From Monilinia fructicola (lineage: Eukaryota > Ascomycota > Leotiomycetes > Helotiales > Sclerotiniaceae): a stretch of 64,000 nucleotides of DNA. The stretch lies in assembly GCA_008692225.1 (NCBI GenBank), contig VICG01000004.1:434501-498500 (forward strand). The letters are read 5' to 3'. The position numbers were made by a program, and so were the translations under genes. A model generated the notes under the pieces. That model saw nothing but the letters and a program-made list of their open reading frames with translations, was not told where the DNA came from and did no database searches. Shown one piece after another: positions 35,472 through 46,608 of this stretch. Each line of letters begins with the position of its first letter. Within the stretch, counting starts at the first letter, position 1.

Positions 35472-36558
35472 TCACAATAAAGCCGCTACCTGTCTCTCCT
35501 CCGCCCTCTCCCTCACAGCCCCCTCCCAAGCTGCCAAAAAGCTCTCCCTCAGCACCCCCGTATCATAATCCTCTGCATCCAGCATGCCTAACGTCATTGC
35601 CCCAGCCAAAACCCCCGCTCCCCCCACCCCAGCCCCAATAATCCCCCCACAGCCGCACCTCCCATAGCCGCACTCTGACACCAAGCAAAGATACTCCCCG
35701 CTTGGACGAGCCCTATGCCAGATTGCCAAGCTGCAGCTGTGGATCCAGCGAGAGGGCCCGCGGCCGAAAAGCCCACCGCACCAAGTATGGGTATTGTAGC
35801 CACGGATGCGACTGTTGTGATGCCGCCGAGGACTTGGAAACCAAATCGGTAGGGGTGCTTTTGGATGTAGTTCTTCAAGCCTATTTGATAAAGAGAGGAA
35901 GAGGGGTTAGAAGGAAACGCTGTAGAAGCTGAAAATAAGAGGAATCGAAGTGAGAAATTAGCGCAGAGGGGAATATCATATAGGCAAGTAAAGGGGGAAG
36001 TAACAAACCCGTCTTGCGAAGACTCAACATCTCTTCCAGAAATCCCGGACATAAGCAGCCTAGAATCGTCGGAGTAACGGGCAAATGCCAAAGATCCCCC
36101 GGAAACTTTCCCTCGGCAATAAGTTTCTGAATCGCTTCATCCTCAGGCGCACCGTCCCCCAGTTCGTCGAAAATTTGATGACCCGATACAACTTCATACA
36201 GAATACTCCCCAACGCAAAATGTTCCGCTCTTGAAATTCTCTCCCTTACAGTATCAAGTTTTTCCAAAATAGTTTGTGGGAGTTGGTAGCGTGCTGGATA
36301 AAGCATTGCCGAAACTGGCGAAGCTGGTGGGTTTTGCAAATAGTTCTCCGCAGAGCCGTCCATATCCAGAATGATATCGAAATTGCGGGGATACTCACGA
36401 TCCTGTGGCTCTTGGTCTAATTTGAAGAGCTCCTGGATTGAATCTGCCCATTTCAAGCGTAATTTGCCTTGGTGATCGAGATTCAACTCCTCGCTATTCT
36501 TTTCGTCGATTGCGGGTGGAAATCTGATTCTGCAGATTGCTCGCTGTGGCTCTGTCAT
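35472..36558 (-). CDS. Kinase-like fragment fused to an IFI6/IFI27-type membrane domain (one-base frame break)
   Basis: Exons 36558-36009 and 35880 onward are joined across a 128-bp intron (junction reads RKTGLKNYIQKHPYRFG). The first 185 residues or so resemble a degenerate fungal protein-kinase C-lobe: AEHFALGSILYEVVSGHQIF followed by a polar helix and WHLPVTPTILGCLCPGFLEEM. No ATP-binding loop or DFG is present. The second part is a Gly/Ala-rich pair of hydrophobic segments like interferon-induced 6-16/27 proteins (GAVGFSAAGPLAGSTAAAWQ, FAWCQSAAMGGAAVGG). At the C6 run 35643-35648 the frame that keeps the family pattern (GIIGAGVGGAGVLAG, then an acidic tail to TAA at 35472) is one base out. 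Read literally the protein ends at 35594 with about 278 residues. The break could be an assembly error in the homopolymer or a real mutation. Confidence 0.75.
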
Positions 36559-37497
36559 TTTGGTATCTAGATTTTGGATGTTACGATGGATGATTAAGAT
36601 GTGAAGATACAGAGGATTGGTAGGATAGTGATCTCTTATACAACTCCTGAACAGCAAGTCGGTCCACTGGTGGTCGCACAGCATGTGACCTCGTGTAACG
36701 CAAACTTCTACCCTGCCTATTACTATCGGACGAGGAATCCGAGCTGAATTAACGCCGTTCTTTTTCCAACATCGTAATACAACAGATACATCTCTATACA
36801 TAGAAGATCTTCATTCTTGATTTAGCCTCTATATGTATAATCATTATGGAGTAAAAGTACCTTTGAACTTTATTGTCACCATAATGTCACGCTCATGATT
36901 ACGGCTATGGTCATGGTCTCAATGACAAGAACTTTAGCGAGGTTGAACATAATCCAGTTGGATATTAAAAACACACTACCATTAAAGGTGGTAAGATCAT
37001 ACTGTCGTGCAAAATAAGTAATTCATTCATAAGCATCATTATGACCATGATCAGACAAAATACAACCAAAGATACCAAGAATTAAATCAATAACCACTAG
37101 CATGCTAATACAGATGTAGAAATTAAACTCGCTTTGATTTTTACTCATCATATGCATCCTTCTGATGAGTGAAAAAATGATTCACGAAGTGAAATGACAA
37201 ATGAAATGATCCAAATTATGAAAGTAGATACCCGCGTTCATTACCACCCGTTCACCTGTGAACCCTTTCCTGGCACCTCTGATCCTGTTTGCCTGAATGA
37301 CAAAAGCCCTTCGTCCTTTGAAATTATGAAACCTCTCGATCCTCCGTCATCATTGATACCAAGGTCCATGCTAAATTTGAAAGTTGAAACCTATCATATC
37401 ATATCATATGCTCCAGCATCAAACTGGTAGTAGCTTGAATACCTCCACAACCTCAGCATTGAAACCTCTAATGACTCTCCCTTTCCACAAAACCATA
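36559..37497. other. Intergenic
   Basis: About 0.9 kb of AT-rich DNA between two minus-strand genes. It should contain the promoter of the kinase-like/IFI6 gene. No gene or notable repeat was recognised. Confidence 0.5.
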
Positions 37498-39977
37498 TTA
37501 ATTTCCAGATCTCATCATAAACGCAGTTGGAATGCGAATTTGCAAACTAATACCCTCATTCGTGCTCTTAACATCCAAGAAAATATCACTCGGACTACCA
37601 GTACCTGCCGCACCTGCACCAGTTTGTTCTGATATTCCGGCAAGAGATCCCAAATCCCCGGCTTTTGGTGCATCAATCTTTGGTTGTTGGATGTTGCTAA
37701 TTGATTGGACTTGTTGTGTGGCTCTGGCTTCCAATTCCTTGGATTTAAACGAACCGATGGCTTTTCCGGAGAAATTTGAAGTCGCACGTCCAATGACATT
37801 TCCTTGGGAGTCGAAGAGATATCCATCTTTGATTACGGAAATACTCTTTCCAACGACATCATTGAGATTTGGTATGTTGACTTGTAGGTCTTGTGCATCA
37901 TCAGTTGCACCTTTTGCTTGATCTTTGACATCATCGACGGCGCCTGTGGCTTTGTCAGCGCCAGGAACACCTCCTAATGCACCCTTGGCTTTCTCGGCAC
38001 CATCTCCCAAAGATTTCTGTGCATCAGCTGCAGATGGCAAACTACCCTTCACATCATCAGATGTCTCCTTAGCATCTCCAAGCTTCTGTCCTGCAGTATC
38101 CTTGACACCACCCAATTTCTTTTGCGCACCGCCAGTAGCGCCTCCAATTTTATCTTTGGCGCCATCGGCAACTCCTTTAGCCTGTGATTTTGCATCATTA
38201 AGTTTGTCTTGGGCACCATCGGTTGTACCTGAAACTTTGTCCTTTGCATCGTTTGCAACTCCATTGACCTTATGGCCAGCATCTTTACCGATATTGGATG
38301 CTTGGTCAGCTTTACCTTGTGCCACATCGTTGGAGTCACCGGAAGCCTTTTCGATACCACCCTGTGCTTTTGATCCTGCATCCTCGGCTGCATCAGTTGC
38401 ACCGCCAACAACATCGGTAGCTTTATCAGCGCCTGGAACGTTTCCTGTAGTATCTTTGACCTTATCTACCCCTCCCTTGGCAGTTTTAGATGCCTTATCT
38501 CCAACATCCTTTGCATTTTCTGTGGCACCTGAGGCAGTATCTTTGACTTCATCAGCACCAGGCACATTTTCTGTGGTCTCTTGAGCTTTCTTGACGCCAC
38601 CACCTAGAATACCATTCGCTTGTCCCTGAGCTCCTTGAGCGGCCTTTGAAGCTTTGCTGAGAAACTTCTTAGGGCGTTTGGTAGCCTCCTTGATGGTTTC
38701 GGGAGCGGAATCTTTTGCATCTTCTACAGGTTTGGTGGCTTGTTTGACGGGTTCGGATTTAGTTACTGATTTGAGTGGTTCGATAGATTCCTTGAATTCT
38801 TCTGGGATGGGAGGCGCAGATGTAATAACATCTGGTTGAATATTAGGAATGCCTTCAGCCAACTCATTATCATCGTCTTCCTCTTCCTCATTTTCCTCGT
38901 CTTGGCTTTCTTCCTCATCTTCCAAGCCAGAAATATCTTGTTCCTCTTCATCTTGAACGTCGGAATTTTCATCGTTTTCTCCCTCATTTTCGACGTCATT
39001 TTCTTCCTCATCTTCATCACCATCAGCCATATCGATACCCTCGTCGTGTTCGTCCTTTTCGTCTACCTTCTCTGGTTCTTGTTCAATTTCAGGCTCTGAT
39101 GCTTCTTCTTCGGGTTCTGGCTTGGGTTGAGATTTCTTGACCTTCGAAAATTTCTTTGGCCGAGGAGCCTCCTTTTTTGGTTCAGGCTCTTCAGGCTCTT
39201 CAGGCTCTTCGGGCTTTTCGGGCTTTTCGGGCTCTTCTTCCTGTTCAGGTTCATTATCGCTCTCTTCTTGCTCTGGCTCTTCGGGTTCTTGTTGCACTGG
39301 CTCTGGCTTCTTGGGCTTGGAAAATTTCTTTGGTTTGGGTGTTGGTTTCTCAGGCTCAACATCTTCCTTGTCCGATTCTTCTGGATCTTCTTGATCGTCT
39401 TGTTGATCAGGCACAGACTCAGGTATTGGATCAGGCTTCTTGATAGGTTTCTTGAACTTCTTGGGCTTAGTTTTACTGTCGGACTTTGGTGCTGGTGAGG
39501 GCGATGCTACTTCAGGTTGAGGAATATTCTTGTCAGCTGGAGGTGTTGCTGGTAATTTAGGTGCGAACTTTTTGGCCTACATTGATTTAGTGTTAGCCGT
39601 CTGACTTGCATTGAATATTCTTTCAATCTCTCTCTTTTCCACCTCCTTTCTCTATCATCACTTTGAAAATGGTCTCTTTTTGATGGGGGCAGAGGTAAGG
39701 GTCTGGGATTTTGTTCCAAGATGAAGAGGAGTAGGACAGTTGGCGAAAGTAGGCAGATAAGCCAGAGCAGGAAACTTACTTTGGTGGTGGATGCCTGCTT
39801 TACGGATTTCTCTACATCGTTGGATTCCTTTGGAGCAGATGGATTGGGTGTATTTGGTACTGATGGCTTTTCGGTAGGCACCGAAGGAACATCCGCCTTG
39901 GGAGTTGCGGGCTTCTTCTTGACTGGAGTTTTGGCCTTTTTGAAGGTTTTCTTGGGGGCTTCCTGTGCGTCTGCCAT
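37498..39977 (-). CDS. Second LEA-like acidic repeat protein with one DUF3659-type unit
   Basis: Exons 39977-39780 and 39576-37498 (203-bp intron) give about 758 residues. A Lys/Pro-rich start (KKTFKKAKTPVKKKPATPK) is followed by long Glu/Pro repeats and an almost purely acidic segment around residues 200-270. Then about 290 residues of LEA-like amphipathic repeats are built around GGVKDTAGQKLGDAKETSDD-type 11-mers and NVPGADK. The C-terminus changes: SVIKDGYLFDSQGNVIGRA is a single unit of the GxVIGK repeat type that fills the 1205-residue neighbour. It is followed by a less biased tail (DIFLDVKSTNEGISLQIRI). The shared unit plus similar N-terminal composition suggests common ancestry or function with the gene at 25765-29496. 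The role is unknown; stress or structural function is inferred from composition only. Confidence 0.85.
39181..39238 (-). repeat. Coding minisatellite, 9-bp units
   Basis: Consecutive 9-bp units of GGCTCTTCA / GGCTTTTCG type encode Glu-Pro-Glu and Glu-Lys-Pro triplets in the LEA-like gene. Units keep the frame, so length changes would be tolerated. Confidence 0.8.
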
Positions 39978-42483
39978 TTCTGTGATTTGTGCGTGTGTCG
40001 TAGATTTAAATTTAATAGAGTCTGGATCGTAGCAGGATGTACGTTGCTTAATAAAAAGCGTCCACTGATAACGAACAATAATGCGAGGAGACAGATTTAC
40101 TGATGCGCTTCACGAGTATATAGAGGGTTCAATAGTGTAACAATCAAAATAACCAAGGTTCAATGCTGTGTTTTCTCTTAGTAATGTGATAGGCAAAAGA
40201 TGATCTCACTGTCTTGAGTCTATCGCAAAAACCAAGGCCGGCCTGACTACGAATCAACTATGACCCAATATCTAATTGGAATATGAATCCTATAACCATT
40301 GCGTCAACTCTGACGCCACACCATTTCCTATACATTTTTGATAGAAGCAAGGTTACAGGCTTTCCTAGGGAAGAACAAGGAAATTCTAGCGACGGATTGG
40401 ATGACTGTAGCTTCTTGGATCGAAATGCATCAAACTTGTATCACGTCCATTCTACCTTGTAGTTTGGAATAAGCTCATTGGATCTAATCCTATCAGCTTA
40501 CAAGCCACACCTGGAGGATCGAACAATCAGATGAAAACTGCGGGGATGATGCATAAGCCATTGTGTGAATATATGCAAGAGATCATCGATGTTGTTGGTT
40601 GGTAATAGAAGGCAATATGAAGTCGAGGTTTTCATCAAAAACCAACATTTTCGTATGGCAAGGATGTAAGTTTAGAGTGCTGGTGGAGTCCGGCAATACT
40701 TGCTTGCATACATCAGCCACAGCTAAAACTATGGCATGCAGTAGATTTTTGTGAGGTTACTGAACCGGTATGTTGGTAGTCCACGGGCTGACCTTGATTT
40801 TCTATTGAGTGAGTACGTAGCCGTGCACGTATACTACTGTAGAACTATGAATAGTGAATAGTTCAAAGTGTGGCATGGAACGCAAGGTTAGAACTTAATG
40901 GACCTCGGGACCTTATAAGGTTGTACTGTAGTTTCATCCATCTAAACAGGGCAACGGTCAGGATTAGATATTTTCAATTCACCCCGCCCTCCGCGTTTTC
41001 ATTTGTACAGTATGCTACATACATGGAGATGTAGGATTGTGGCTGCTTCCACTTGCAGATTATATCCCTGCCAAATGTCGAGTAACCTACTTATTAGCAC
41101 TTATTATACCTAGTAGATACTACTCGGAATACAGAGTGCGAGGAGAAAATTAGTTGGCAGATATCCGATTTAATAAAATTGAAGTCGCTGGACCCGTTCA
41201 AAATTCCAAGTTTTCTTTTCTTTTGTTTCCTCATCATATATACTTACTTGTATTACTCCTTATGAACAACTAATTACCTCATCTAACCTACCTACTTCGT
41301 ATTGCCAACTTATTTCTTTCGTCCATTACTCGAGGACTCGAGTGTCGAGTGTCGAGTGTCGGGTAATTACTCATAATATTACCTACTGTGCACAACTCGA
41401 CTCGGGTAATTATGTTGTTAATACTCATACACCTACTCTATTCCGCGTACATATCCTCCAAATACTCGTCTCACAGAAATTGAAAACATGTAACCTACCA
41501 CAGTATCCGTCGGATTCTTTCATCAAGAAACCTTCCCTCCAGATAAATATCTCCTATGTTAATTATCCGTCGATGCGATGTGAAACACCAATGCGTGCTG
41601 TGAGCCTGTGAGCCTGTCAGTAAGGGTTCAGAGATTGGCGTTACACTAAAAATGACGGGACGAAACGACAACTTGATTTTTCTAGGTAGCTGCGTAGAAG
41701 ATTAGACGGTTCGTGATGTGACTCTTACTACTCGATCGAGTTTGCAACTCCGGCAAACCGGTTCCTTAGTTTGAGTTTCATGTTGGAGATTTTGATTATT
41801 TGAGACATCATGAGTCGTCATTCAAGCACTTAGTTGGCGGGTACTAGCTAAGATTGGGTATTTGACAGCGGGCTATTTTAGAGGGACTCGTAAGGAGGCG
41901 ATGCGTGCCGTTGGGCTAGTGGACGCTTTTGTTTTTATGATTTGGACTAACTGTATAGATGATGGTTAGAAGGTTAATGGAATCAAGTGCGTTGCGTGAT
42001 TTTTGATAAGGATATTTTCGGGTTTGTACTCGATGTTGGAGTTCATGTTCCAATTGCTTCATGATGTCAAGCGATACGATTAGATGTAACATCACCCATC
42101 CATCCATGCGAACAATTAATAATCTAAAACCGTCATAAATTGCAAACTCATGAGATTTTCTATGGAAAATATAACCAACGAAATAGAGATATCCAGCATC
42201 ATTCATAGAAGCCAACGGTTCCATTTCCAAGTCTCTCATCATTAATTCTAAAAGTACAATGCCATCCATTATCATCCAAAGATCCCAAACCCCACCACAC
42301 CCAGAGCACCGCATCCCTCATGATGAATAGACAGAGACAGTAACACCCAAAAAATATCCCAATGTCACTTCTCGTAACGCGATACCTATAACGTAGTACA
42401 CCCCGCCATCTCTAGCAAACGTGCTCTTTACTCTATCCAGAACTAAGCAACACGGTTGATGTTAGAATGGATAAACCTTTCGC
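39978..42483. other. 2.5 kb intergenic, including a short tandem repeat
   Basis: No supportable gene. A cluster of pyrimidine-rich and CTCG-containing sequence lies at 41.2-41.5 kb, with a 7-bp tandem repeat at 41339-41359. The left end is the promoter side of the LEA-like gene. Confidence 0.5.
41339..41359. repeat. 7-bp tandem repeat, three units
   Basis: CGAGTGT occurs three times in succession and is followed by CGGGTAATTAC. A related ACTCGGGTAATTA string recurs about 55 bases downstream. No function can be assigned. Confidence 0.7.
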
Positions 42484-43357
42484 TCATGACCTGTTGATAA
42501 TAATCAGCTCGACCGAGCTTGTAAAGTAATATTGAGAGGTACTTGTTCTCGACTTTTACAAAGTGGGTAGGACTGGAGACGACAAATGAGAGATACAGAA
42601 GGGATGAATGGTAAACGTACAATAATGCCAATGTCAAATCACCATGAATCTTAGCTTTCAACTCAATCTCGATCTCGAGATTGACATCTAATCGCAATTT
42701 CAAAGGTTGTTTTCCTTGATCCTTCTGGCCTCCTTGTTGTTGTTGTTGTTGCATTTGCATCATCTGCATTTGTTGTTCGTGCTGTTGTTGCATCATTTGC
42801 ATTTGTTGCTGATAGTTGTTTCCACCATCTTGTTCGAGGAATTGAGGACGATCACGTCTCTTGCGTCGAGGTTTACGTGCAGGGGCTTCTTCTTCCTCTT
42901 CCTCTTCTGGCTCGGGCTCCTTGACCTTACGGCGACGATGCTTCTTCTTTTTCTTTTCGGGTTCTGGCTCCGGCTCGGGTTCGTTGTGGACGGCGGTATC
43001 TTCGCTTTCTTCCTTCTCGGGCTCCTCTTCTTGGGCTTCTTCTTCGCCGCCTTCGTTCTCGTCAGCAGTGGCTTCGGCACCAGTTTCTGCACCACCCTCG
43101 CCAGCTTCATGGCTGGCATCTTCTCCTTCATTTTCGTCTTCTACTGATGCCTGTGCCTTCTGCTCCGTACCTTCTTGTTCTTCCTCTCCTTCTCCATCTT
43201 GTTCCTCTTCTCCCTCCTCGTTTTGCTCTTCGTCTTGGGCTTCCTCTTCTTGTTCTCCCTCTACTTGCTCATTTTCCTCATCTTCTCTACCGGGGGTGGC
43301 TTCAGGGGTGGGCATCCCCTTCTTTCCACCAATTGGTGTATTGCTCTTTGGCGGCAT
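42484..43357 (-). CDS. Acidic/Gln-rich protein with conserved C-terminal amphipathic block
   Basis: Exon 43357-42621 and a tiny last exon 42490-42484 (Leu-Ser-stop) give about 247 residues. Residues 1-125 are strongly acidic (Glu/Gly/Asp repeats). A basic patch follows (KKKKKHRRRK, RKPRRKRRDRP), then a Gln/Met-rich stretch (QQQMQMMQQQHEQQMQMMQM). The only ordered-looking part is the end: LKLRLDVNLEIEIELKAK then IHGDLTLALL. This block recurs almost unchanged at the end of the gene at 45733-46262, and in both genes an intron (donor GTACGT here, GTAAGT there) interrupts the codon after the same ALL. Without splicing the frame would run on for about 57 low-quality residues. Function unknown; the basic patch could be a nuclear signal or nucleic-acid binder. 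Confidence 0.8.
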
Positions 43358-44359
43358 AATAAGATCTGTATGTGTAGGCTATTTGAGTTGAATGATATAT
43401 GGGCAAAAATTTGAGGGTTACTCGCGTACGTGAGGAAAGGAGTAAACAGGCACGAATCGAAAATGTAGACTCGTTAAATTTCACAAAATTAGATATTCAA
43501 ATGAGATAACTTAACACACTTGTAGTTTTGTCTTATATTAAGCCAAAATGTTATAAACTTGGAAATTCATGCCACAATCTATGGAGCAAGCTTTCAACAC
43601 AACTCAACTATGACATAACCGCTGCCTTCATCCTATCCTTGTAAGATGGATGCAGGGGCATTTCAATCTCTACTTTTGGCAAAATTGGAGGCCAAGAATC
43701 TGGATTGGATGATGGATAGCAGGGATTTGATGATTGATGTGGAGTGGTGGTGACAAACCGACGTGTGGGTCAAAAAAAGAAATCTACAGGGCTGCTACCT
43801 TGAACATAAATGATCGAGTCCATTCGCCAACCATCTCGAGTCTCCGAGTCAAAAGGCGCACAACCAACAAAAATCAAGGCTAAAAGACACTCGACATGGT
43901 GATCTTACAATTGTAAATATTTCGAAACTTTCAGGCTTTTCACACATAAGAATCTGCTTATCCCTAAAAATTCAATACAGTATACGCATGAATGAAGAAA
44001 GCCACAAGCCACGAATACCCTATTCTAGAATCTAGGCGAACCCCTTCACACGGTCACAACCAATATACAGTACTGTCTGTATTGCTTACGACTTTTATGA
44101 CTTCATCCGCATGATATCATTTCTTATCATATCATCCCGTAGAAGAAGCCAGCATGTTACATGGTTACATGGGGGTGTATGGAGAGATAAGTTGTGGCTG
44201 GTGAACAACTAAACTGGCATTTCCAACCCCCACAGCACATTGAACTCAATCCAACAACTAATCCAATCCCCACTTCAACACCAAATTTGAGAAAAAGAAC
44301 AACACGATATTCATGTTAATTTTCAAGATTGAAGTGATATCTCAGATCAATATTAGAAC
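43358..44359. other. Divergent promoter region
   Basis: A 1 kb spacer between two divergently transcribed genes. AT-rich, with no coding signal and no element that can be named. Confidence 0.5.
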
Positions 44360-45053
44360 ATGGCGTTATTTTTAATGTTTGTAAATGCCATACCAACGGT
44401 TATTGGGACAGCTGAAGCACTGGATGTTCAGAAAAAGGAGGACTTGGCTCAGAAACACAAGGCAAAGTTCTTCATGACGGCGAACTTTGCTTTGGATGGG
44501 AAAGCTGCTCATGAGAAGGAAGCGCAGGTTGTTTTACGAGACAATAGGGTATGTTTCTTTATGTAACCATGTGGCTGTGAAAATTTCCAATGGAAGTGGG
44601 ATATACTGACTCTGGAATCTATAGATGTATCTAAATCATCCAGATGCCCCGAAAGAAGGACATCGATTCTGCGGCTATTACTTCATGTACCCAGGCACCG
44701 AAGAATATGGCTTGGTCTCGACCATTCAAGATAATCCTCCAATGCTGAATTGGATATACGTCGATTCAAATACTCTCGAGGTACGATATGGCGGTCGTGC
44801 GGATACTGTGAACAATCTGGCACATCCTTGGGAATGGTCAGAGGACGAAGTAAATTTGACACTGGAAGAAGACGAAGGATTTGTTGCTGTCGAAGTTGAG
44901 CCAGACTTATGGCAAATATATTTTGATAGGAATGGGGATTTCTCGGGTCTTCCGAAGGGAAAGAAAATCCAAGAAGTTTGTTTGCTCAGACGCATGATGT
45001 GTGGATGGAATAGTCAGCTAGTGCCAGCCGATAAGAAAAAGGAGGGCGGTTGA
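44360..45053 (+). CDS. Conserved ascomycete protein of unknown function
   Basis: Exons 44360-44548 and 44625-45053 (76-bp intron, GTATGT donor, ATAG acceptor) give 205 residues. Conserved blocks recognised from ascomycete hypothetical proteins are AKFFMTANFAL, VVLRDNRMYLNHP, RFCGYYFMYPGTEEYGLVST, PPMLNWIYVDSNTLEVRYG, HPWEWSEDEVNLTLEEDEGF, EPDLWQIYFDRNGD and a C-terminal CLLRRMMCGW. No catalytic motif, signal peptide or membrane segment stands out. The mix of aromatic and acidic residues suggests a compact beta-rich cytosolic protein, but no function is established to my knowledge. No defect seen. It is divergent from the acidic/Gln-rich gene on its left. Confidence 0.85.
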
Positions 45054-45732
45054 TAATTCAATATTGAAATACAAGTAGTAATACAGAATTGAATTTCCAT
45101 GACACCCGCCCGAAGTCTTCCCACCTGCACTTAGCCATACGGAGTACGATCCAGATCTATAAGATCACATTACTAAATGCAAGAAAGTGGCAGACTCGGA
45201 ACCTGAAAGGATTAATCTTGTGCAAAAATTCAAAATAATCAGTTCACATGCATTATGACGGAATTTGTTTCTTTCAACCAAGAATATGGGGGAGCATCAC
45301 ACGAGGTGATGCCTGTAAATGCCTGTCCTTGACCCACTGAGATCAATATATTTTCTTCAGCCACAGCACACCTGTTTTGCAATCTGCCAACTTTAGCACT
45401 GCACCTGTACCATAAAACTTGTTGAGGCCGGGCCTGGAGAAATTGACTACAGGCTATTACCCCGAAAAAACAAGAAAACGCCTTTGCGGGCAAGGGGGTC
45501 TGCATCTCAAGGGACGATGACGTGGAATCATCGCAAGCAGGATCGCAGCCCGAGAAATCCACTCGAGTCTTTCTTTTAAAGAACACAAGTTCGAGTGACT
45601 TATATTCTTATACTCCTCACTCATACACACATCTCACTATCATCTTCTTATCCTTTTGAGATAGTTTAACCCGCATTCTTAGATTTTTACATCCTATCAC
45701 AGAAGTCTCCTTTGTAGATTTCTTCCTCGACA
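45054..45732. other. Intergenic, promoter of the following gene
   Basis: The last 150 bases are C/T-rich with CTCATCACTCAT-like and TCTTCTTATCC runs, common in fungal 5' regions of well-expressed genes. Nothing else recognisable; a 115-codon frame on the minus strand (45239-45586) has no motif. Confidence 0.45.
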
Positions 45733-46262
45733 ATGGCAAGTCAGGCCGCGTCGAAGCCTAAGGCTGGCACCAAAACTGCCACTAAGGGCAAGAAAGCTCC
45801 CCCCAAGAAGAGACAACCCGAACCGGAATCGGAATCAGAAACTGAAACCGACTCCGATGATTACAGCTCCGAGGAATCGGAAGAAGAAGCTCCCCCTCCT
45901 CGTCGACAAGCAAAACAAAGGCAACAAAAGCAAGGCGGCGGTGGCGGTGGACCACTCGGTGGTGTCGGTGATATGGTTCCTCTAGGCCAAGCTACCGATA
46001 CCGTTGGTGGCATTGCTGGACAAGCTGGTAACACACTCGGCAATGTGGCCGGCGGTGCACTCAGTGGTGGTGGAGAAAAAAAGGGAGACGATAAGGAGGA
46101 TACCTTGAGATTACGGCTGGATTTGAATCTCGAGGTGGAGATTACGCTAAAAGCGAAGATTCATGGTGATCTAGAATTGGCATTATTGTAAGTTGACACT
46201 ACCTTTATTATTACCTCAACCCCCTCTGTTCTGACGATGGTAAAAGGGATACTGGTGGATAA
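45733..46262 (+). CDS. Small protein with Gly-rich middle and conserved C-terminal amphipathic block
   Basis: Exon 45733-46187 plus a short exon 46247-46262 (Leu-Asp-Thr-Gly-Gly-stop) give about 156 residues; if the intron is not spliced the protein simply stops four residues earlier, at 46191. The start is basic (SKPKAGTKTATKGKKAPPKK). An acidic Glu/Ser/Asp stretch follows, then a Gly-rich segment (LGGVGDMVPLG, AGNTLGNVAGGALSGGG) and the conserved end LRLRLDLNLEVEITLKAK, IHGDLELALL. The end matches the gene at 42484-43357 in sequence and in intron placement. The Gly-rich middle resembles the gene at 22266-22598. The chosen intron has a GTAAGT donor, a CTGAC branch and an AAAAG acceptor. Function unknown. 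Confidence 0.8.
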
Positions 46263-46269
46263 GACTCTC

Positions 46270-46608
46270 TTACATGAGTATTTGTTTGCAGAAACGGTTA
46301 ATAATGTCGTCCGTCCCCATCATAGCTTGATGTAGCAGCTTCATGTATGGTTCGATTTCGTTCTCTTCCGAAAGATCTAGGGTTCTAACCTCTGCAAAGT
46401 CTTCCATGAGGACAATCGCTGTGTTAGAAACTGCTGCTAACGGGTTCTTGGTAGGAACTAATTGGCTATTCGGTATTTTCGATGTTGGGAATAGAGTCTT
46501 TGGATTCTTTGGAGTGTCATGGGAAGGGACCGGGTCTCTGATGTTATGAAGGAGTTTTGTGTGTATGGGAGATTGGGAGAATGGGATCGGTTTTGACATG
46601 CTCGACAT
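46270..46608 (-). CDS. Possible small hypothetical protein
   Basis: An open frame of 112 residues with an ordinary mixed composition: a Pro/Ser/Lys-rich first half and an acidic helical end (LMEDFAEVRTLDLSEENEIE). It overlaps nothing but sits only eight bases from the end of the preceding plus-strand gene. No family is recognised and no introns are evident. It may be a real small gene or a chance frame. Confidence 0.3.
   Translation of the reverse strand: MSSMSKPIPFSQSPIHTKLLHNIRDPVPSHDTPKNPKTLFPTSKIPNSQLVPTKNPLAAVSNTAIVLMEDFAEVRTLDLSEENEIEPYMKLLHQAMMGTDDIINRFCKQILM

Noticed and set aside
37925..38584. Plus-strand frame of 219 codons opposite the second LEA-like gene
   Set aside because: Antisense shadow of Gly/Ala/Lys repeats; the minus-strand gene has splice sites and a coherent domain order.
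42861..43391. Plus-strand frame of 176 codons, Ser-rich
   Set aside because: Antisense of the Glu-rich segment of the gene at 42484-43357; GAA/GAG codons read as TTC/CTC and TCx on the other strand.
45239..45586. 115-codon minus-strand frame
   Set aside because: It lies in the promoter region of a plus-strand gene, is Cys-rich by chance composition and has no family resemblance.
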